NCBI GenBank assembly: GCA_004009845.1 | Contig: RMBW01000350.1 | Coordinates: 1-11,246, forward strand | Direction of reading: 5' to 3' | Source: Davidsoniella eucalypti | Lineage: Eukaryota; Ascomycota; Sordariomycetes; Microascales; Ceratocystidaceae | DNA: 11,246 nucleotides | Part shown: positions 8,041 through 11,246 of the stretch, piece after piece | Layout: every line of letters starts with the position of its first letter | Position numbering within the stretch: the first letter of the stretch is position 1 | Translations under genes and position numbers: made by a program | Notes under the pieces: generated by a model | What the model saw: only the letters and a program-made list of their open reading frames with translations | Told to the model about the DNA's origin: nothing | Database searches by the model: none

Positions 8041-8547
8041 TCGTAGCTCTCTAGCACTCAGTACTGTCTTGTAGCTTTACCTTGTGTACCTAATTCCATA
8101 GCTAATTAAGTCTTGATACATCCTTCCGTCATTAAATATAATAGCATGAGTTTCTGTTCTTGTGATGTATCGACCCAGAATGGCGGCATTAGGGGCAACA
8201 AAAACTCCAAGTCAATGCAAGGACTATTTCTATCACTTGAATTTTTGTAGATTCTCGTATTGCCTTTGTAGTCTTTCTCAATAATATTAGGAAGGATATA
8301 ACTTGTAAGAATCAGAGCGTTTCGAATTGGGTTGAACACATTGTGCAACATTTCGTTTATGTTGGAAATTAGAAGTTTGATATCACAATAAAAATTGGCC
8401 ATCAAAAGGGTCAAGGTAGTACTTAGCCCTAGCCCATAAAATATTATGTGCTCACTTAGTCTTCGAAAGCTGCCAGCTGGTAAAGTGCCATATATTCTTT
8501 ATTTCTTTTATACTACAAGGACATTTTCAATCGAGATATCAAGATAG
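8041..8547. other. Unassigned stretch with a 102-codon minus-strand frame
   Basis: A minus-strand frame runs from 8414 to 8106 (internal stretch SPCIDLEFLLPLMPPFWVDT). It is rich in Ile, Leu and Asn, as AT-rich DNA tends to give, and I recognise no domain. It faces the dead leader at 7752-8040. It could be a relic exon or chance. No other structure was seen. Confidence 0.25.
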
Positions 8548-8568
8548 TTTTTTGTTTCAATTTTTTTT
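8548..8568 (-). other. A-rich tract, possible 3' tail of the retrotransposon relic
   Basis: In minus sense the tract reads AAAAAAAATTGAAACAAAAAA. It lies about 400 nt downstream of the RNase H relic on the same strand, where a non-LTR retrotransposon would end in poly(A). No target-site duplication was found, so the link is inference. Confidence 0.25.
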
Positions 8569-8612
8569 AATACAAAATACATCATCCATTATATTCCTCA
8601 TCAATCACATGA

Positions 8613-8792
8613 TGCTGCGCTCTGGCTGAGTCTAATGTTGATATCTTCAACATCGATGATGGTAGGACCATTAAAACGATCATGCTGGCAGCTGATGCTC
8701 TGGCTTTAGCAGAGGAAGACTGGCGTTTATGTTCTCGTTTTTTCTTTTGGGGCGTTTCGGTTACACTTTTACATATTCTCTGTGGGTTTTGA
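8613..8792 (+). other. Short coding-like frame, unidentified
   Basis: This is a 59-codon frame without an ATG at its start. It is GC-richer than its flanks up to about 8720, with helix-prone text (CCALAESNVDIFNIDDG, MLAADALALAEEDWRL) and then a hydrophobic end. The opposite strand is also partly open (FNGPTIIDVEDINIRLSQS) and lies where sequence beyond RNase H of the retrotransposon might be. I cannot decide which strand, if either, was coding. Confidence 0.2.
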
Positions 8793-8964
8793 ATACATTT
8801 TGAAGGCTTTTGGTATATAATGTATATATGCCCAACACTTGCATTTTAATAGCTCTATAGCTCTATACTAGACCTACTTCTGGCTGTGATAAATATATAG
8901 ACGACAATTCAACTATAAAGACAAATCTCCATCGAGATGTACAATACTTAGTATGGTATAACTA

Positions 8965-9412
8965 TATTAAGATTGTCACAGCAACATTAGTGTGTCCTGG
9001 GAGCCATCTGATGCCACCGACTGCTAGTTATACACGCTCAGTGCCTCCTTTCCACTCATGGAGTAAGCTTCGGATCTTGTTGACGGCCTCTTGAGAGGTT
9101 CCATTCTTACCAGCCCTATTGGAGATGTGTTGTGCAACACCCAAATTGTCAAGGCACAGATACTGACACGAACTAGGAGGGACAATGGCGAACAATCTAG
9201 GAAGAGAAGACAACTGGGCCTTAGCCCCTGACAGATACAGACTGCCTGCATCGGGAGGAGCATGCTTGATAGCCGCTTGGACTGCATTGTCTGCAGCAAT
9301 AGCCTCTGCACCAGCGCCACATGAATCAAGACCTTCACAGAGTTTGATGCCACCATAAAGGACCACCCAACCAGCCCCTGTTATGCCCTTCTCATCAATT
9401 GAGATAAGGTAT
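8965..9412 (-). mobile_element. RNase H relic of a fungal non-LTR (LINE) retrotransposon
   Basis: RNase H in these elements removes the RNA template during reverse transcription. Seen on the minus strand in one frame: YLISIDEKGITGAGWVVLYG (first strand, Asp in place of the usual TDGS Asp), AGAEAIAADNAVQAA (region of the catalytic Glu), QYLCLDNLGVAQHI (second catalytic Asp, LDN as in many fungal LINEs), TSQEAVNKIRSLLHEW, an in-frame TAA (9026-9024), and then GGIRWLPGHTNV, the terminal WxPGH motif. The GNExAD that should follow is lost (AVTIL, then stop). No reverse transcriptase motif could be recognised upstream (9413 and beyond). It is a single inactive domain remnant, and the order and spacing of motifs make the family call fairly secure. 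The clade (Tad-like or other) is open. Confidence 0.7.
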
Positions 9413-10990
9413 AAATATTGGTGCTATGACATAAATGCATCAGTGGCATGAAAGATAGACAGGATTGGGGCACTGAAATAGAGCAGCATAGTTAATTAAT
9501 AGGCTAGTGTATGTCATGAACTAAGACAGACAATCAATAATTATATACTATGAAATAGAGATTGTTTGATTGTGATGTGATATAGTGGAGTTGAGTTTAG
9601 AATGAAATTGAAAAGAGTATCACTCGATAGGGTTATTACAGAATAGATTTAGTATGAGTAGAAAAATAAGAGCCTTGTGAAATCATAGTTGACATGAATA
9701 GAGAATAAGATAATGTAATATGTTAATTAAGAAGAAAGGTATCATGTAAGTATATTGGGCCATTAAATTAGAAACATCAAATTGTGAGCAAGTTTAGACT
9801 ACATTGTGCTGGCTTAAGTCACGATGATGATGTAAAGCTTCAGTTAACATCCTAAATGCTACTTCTTACAAGCAAGAGTAGCATGAGGAAGGTTAGAAAT
9901 ATTACTCAAAAAGCTATAGCGAGTTTTTTATAGCTCAAAGAGGGGCACAGTATGGTAATTCTTGAAAAAAGGACAATAGAACAAGATCAAGAACTACCCA
10001 AAGGGAGAGGAGGATAAAGATAGTATAACTATGTAAGTATTACTATGTATTCCAGTTAGGTTTTTTAGTTGTAAGAAAGAACGACAAGACTAATATGGCA
10101 TTTTAAATTATGATCAGCTTTAGGTACTTATACCATTAGAACAACATGACATTAGGTGGTTGGGATTTAGCACTCACATGATTGAGAAAACAACAAGTGA
10201 GGTGGTTGCAACTGGCGCAGTTGGTATTTTAATACTGAACTTACATAGTAATCACTTTCTATGGTATTTGCATGATATATTGATCACTGAATGGTTCGAG
10301 TTACAAAGCAAGTTGAGATGGTGGCTAAAATATAGAGACAAAGACCAGATTATTGAGAAAATGTTCTGCATAGACAAGTAAGAAGAATGGTAGAGTAGTA
10401 AATCAGTAATGATCAATGGCTTACAGTAAGTTATGTACTTACGTAGTTCTAAAGTAATGTTGCATTGTAAGGGAAATGTCATAATGTAAGACGTTAATAT
10501 GTAAATATGGGCAGGAATATTAGGGCGATGGTAGAAACTTCTAACGTGATGCTAGCATTACGGTCAAAGATTGTAGAGAGCAAGCATTAGCAGTAGGTTG
10601 TTAAAAAAGGTTTAATAAACGATGGGTTGTGTTATTGAGTATCAAGAGAGAGTAGATTGGTTAATTAACAGGGAAAGAGTTATGGATAAGTCACAACTGC
10701 AAACTAGGCGATTGGGAAATGATTTGTATAATCAGTCACTGAAGTATAGTTCTTTAGATAGTGCAATGTTGGCTTTTAGGTTATCGAAGAAATGATGTTA
10801 TTGTCAGCCAGTAAATAGGGACTATTCATCAAGTTGGGTGCATCAAAAATGACATAGGTCGAAAAAAGAAAGCGAGAATGGACAGCAGCATTGGGATATG
10901 TGCTGGTTGCTCTTAAAAATCACGACGAAGTAGACAAGTTCGTCTTTAGATGAGGGGGGGGTACCGTGAACTCAAAGTACGGAGGTTGTA
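9413..10990. other. Very AT-rich region without a supported gene
   Basis: The sequence is dense in TAA, TAG and TTA triplets on both strands, and no protein motif was recognised. If the RNase H relic came from a full element, its reverse transcriptase should have been here, so this may be decayed transposon DNA. The look is consistent with repeat-induced point mutation, but I computed no RIP index. Local items are imperfect hairpins at 9857-9883 (TGCTACT/AGTAGCA) and near 9914-9942 (AGCTATA/TATAGCT), and a G8 run at 10954-10961. Open frames at 10160-10381 (plus) and 10252-10482 (minus) look like chance. Confidence 0.4.
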
Positions 10991-11034
10991 TGCAGCGTCA
11001 TGGATATGACGTAAGATTTAGGGAAAACTACAGC

Positions 11035-11039
11035 AAAAA
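11035..11039 (-). terminator. RNA polymerase III T-run terminator of the 5S gene
   Basis: In minus sense a TTTTT run lies about 19 nt beyond the mature 3' end of the 5S rRNA. It is the first run of four or more T residues downstream, as expected for Pol III termination followed by 3' trimming. Confidence 0.5.
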
Positions 11040-11057
11040 GGTGCACAAAGACCAAAG

Positions 11058-11174
11058 ACATACAACACCCGGTATTCCCACGTGGTCACCCACCGTAGTA
11101 CTGATCGAGCGCTTGATAGTTAACTAGGGAGAGCGGACGGAATCCCGTGCTTTCTATCAGCTGTGGTCGTATGT
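11058..11174 (-). rRNA. 5S ribosomal RNA
   Basis: The minus strand begins ACATACGACC and ends GTTGTATGT, the fungal 5S termini, over 117 nt. Helix I pairs 11174-11166 with 11066-11058 along its full length (one G-U). Helix II pairs CTGATAG (11160-11154) with CTATCAAG (11119-11112), leaving one A bulged. The conserved internal control and loop sequences CCGTCCGCTCTCCC and GGTGGGTGACCACGTGGGAATACCGGG (shown in two blocks at about 11142-11129 and 11094-11068) are present. Structure, promoter and terminator are all intact, so this is probably a functional copy. It stands alone rather than beside rDNA, as is usual for the dispersed 5S genes of filamentous ascomycetes. Confidence 0.95.
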
Positions 11175-11198
11175 TGAGAATTTGGGGCTTAGAAGGCA

Positions 11199-11205
11199 TT
11201 ATAAA
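11199..11205 (-). promoter_or_regulatory. Upstream TATA element of the 5S gene
   Basis: TTTATAA in minus sense lies 25-31 nt upstream of the 5S start. A TATA-like element at about -29 is known to be needed for 5S transcription in Neurospora and fission yeast, so its position supports a live gene. Confidence 0.7.
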
Positions 11206-11246
11206 GGAACTGCCGAAAGCCGGTCCGGTACCCTCCGTGTCAACGG

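Noticed and set aside
9813..9852. Possible reverse transcriptase block (DVN-stop-SF) on the minus strand
   Set aside because: Only a few residues fit, stops are frequent, and no YxDD-type motif follows at a sensible distance.
10285..10310. GGTTCGAGTTAC resembling a tRNA T-arm (B box)
   Set aside because: No matching A box, acceptor stem or anticodon arm was found around it.
10160..10381. Plus-strand 73-codon frame
   Set aside because: It lies in very AT-rich DNA, has no family motif and no promoter, and overlaps an equally open antisense frame.
1..11246. CRISPR array, bacterial operon, or defence system
   Set aside because: No spaced repeats or bacterial-style genes are present, and introns and Pol III features show a fungal nuclear genome.

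Overview
The window looks like an accessory, repeat-scarred stretch of a filamentous ascomycete (Pezizomycotina) genome. The evidence is short introns with GTAAGT/GTATGT donors and CTAAC branch sites, a HET (heterokaryon incompatibility) gene, a fungal non-LTR retrotransposon RNase H relic, and a solitary fungal-type 5S rRNA gene with its own upstream TATA. Nothing in it looks prokaryotic. A class such as Leotiomycetes is possible but cannot be fixed from this sequence alone.

Layout. Positions 1-2442 (minus strand) hold a HET-domain gene that runs off the left edge. All the hallmark HET motifs are present, but they are spread over several reading frames. One clean intron explains one switch; four others look like single-base frameshifts, most beside short homopolymers. 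The gene carries a 57-bp unit repeated three times. It is either a young pseudogene or a gene damaged by indel errors in the assembly. Positions 2443-5420 are AT-rich intergenic DNA containing the decayed 5' end of a flavin-dependent monooxygenase of the NtaA/SnaA/DszA type (4065-4406, minus), still behind a TATA box.

Positions 5425-6783 (plus) are a GC-richer island with the one substantial intact reading frame, an unrecognised acidic protein. Its frame continues for 50 more codons past an in-frame TGA. Positions 7054-7407 (minus) hold the decayed 3' end of the same monooxygenase family. The two fragments lie in the wrong order to be halves of one gene. Positions 7752-8040 (plus) look like a promoter and spliced 5' leader whose coding region dies at the third codon. 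Positions 8965-9412 (minus) are the RNase H relic, with an A-rich stretch (minus sense) further downstream. Positions 9413-10990 are very AT-rich and hold no gene I can support. Positions 11058-11174 (minus) are a 5S rRNA gene with TATA element and T-run terminator.

No operon or coordinated pathway is visible. The genes appear to sit together because the region accumulates and loses sequence, not because they cooperate. I found no convincing new biological system. The most useful leads are the HET gene with its repeats, the TGA-interrupted orphan gene, and the two non-collinear monooxygenase fragments.
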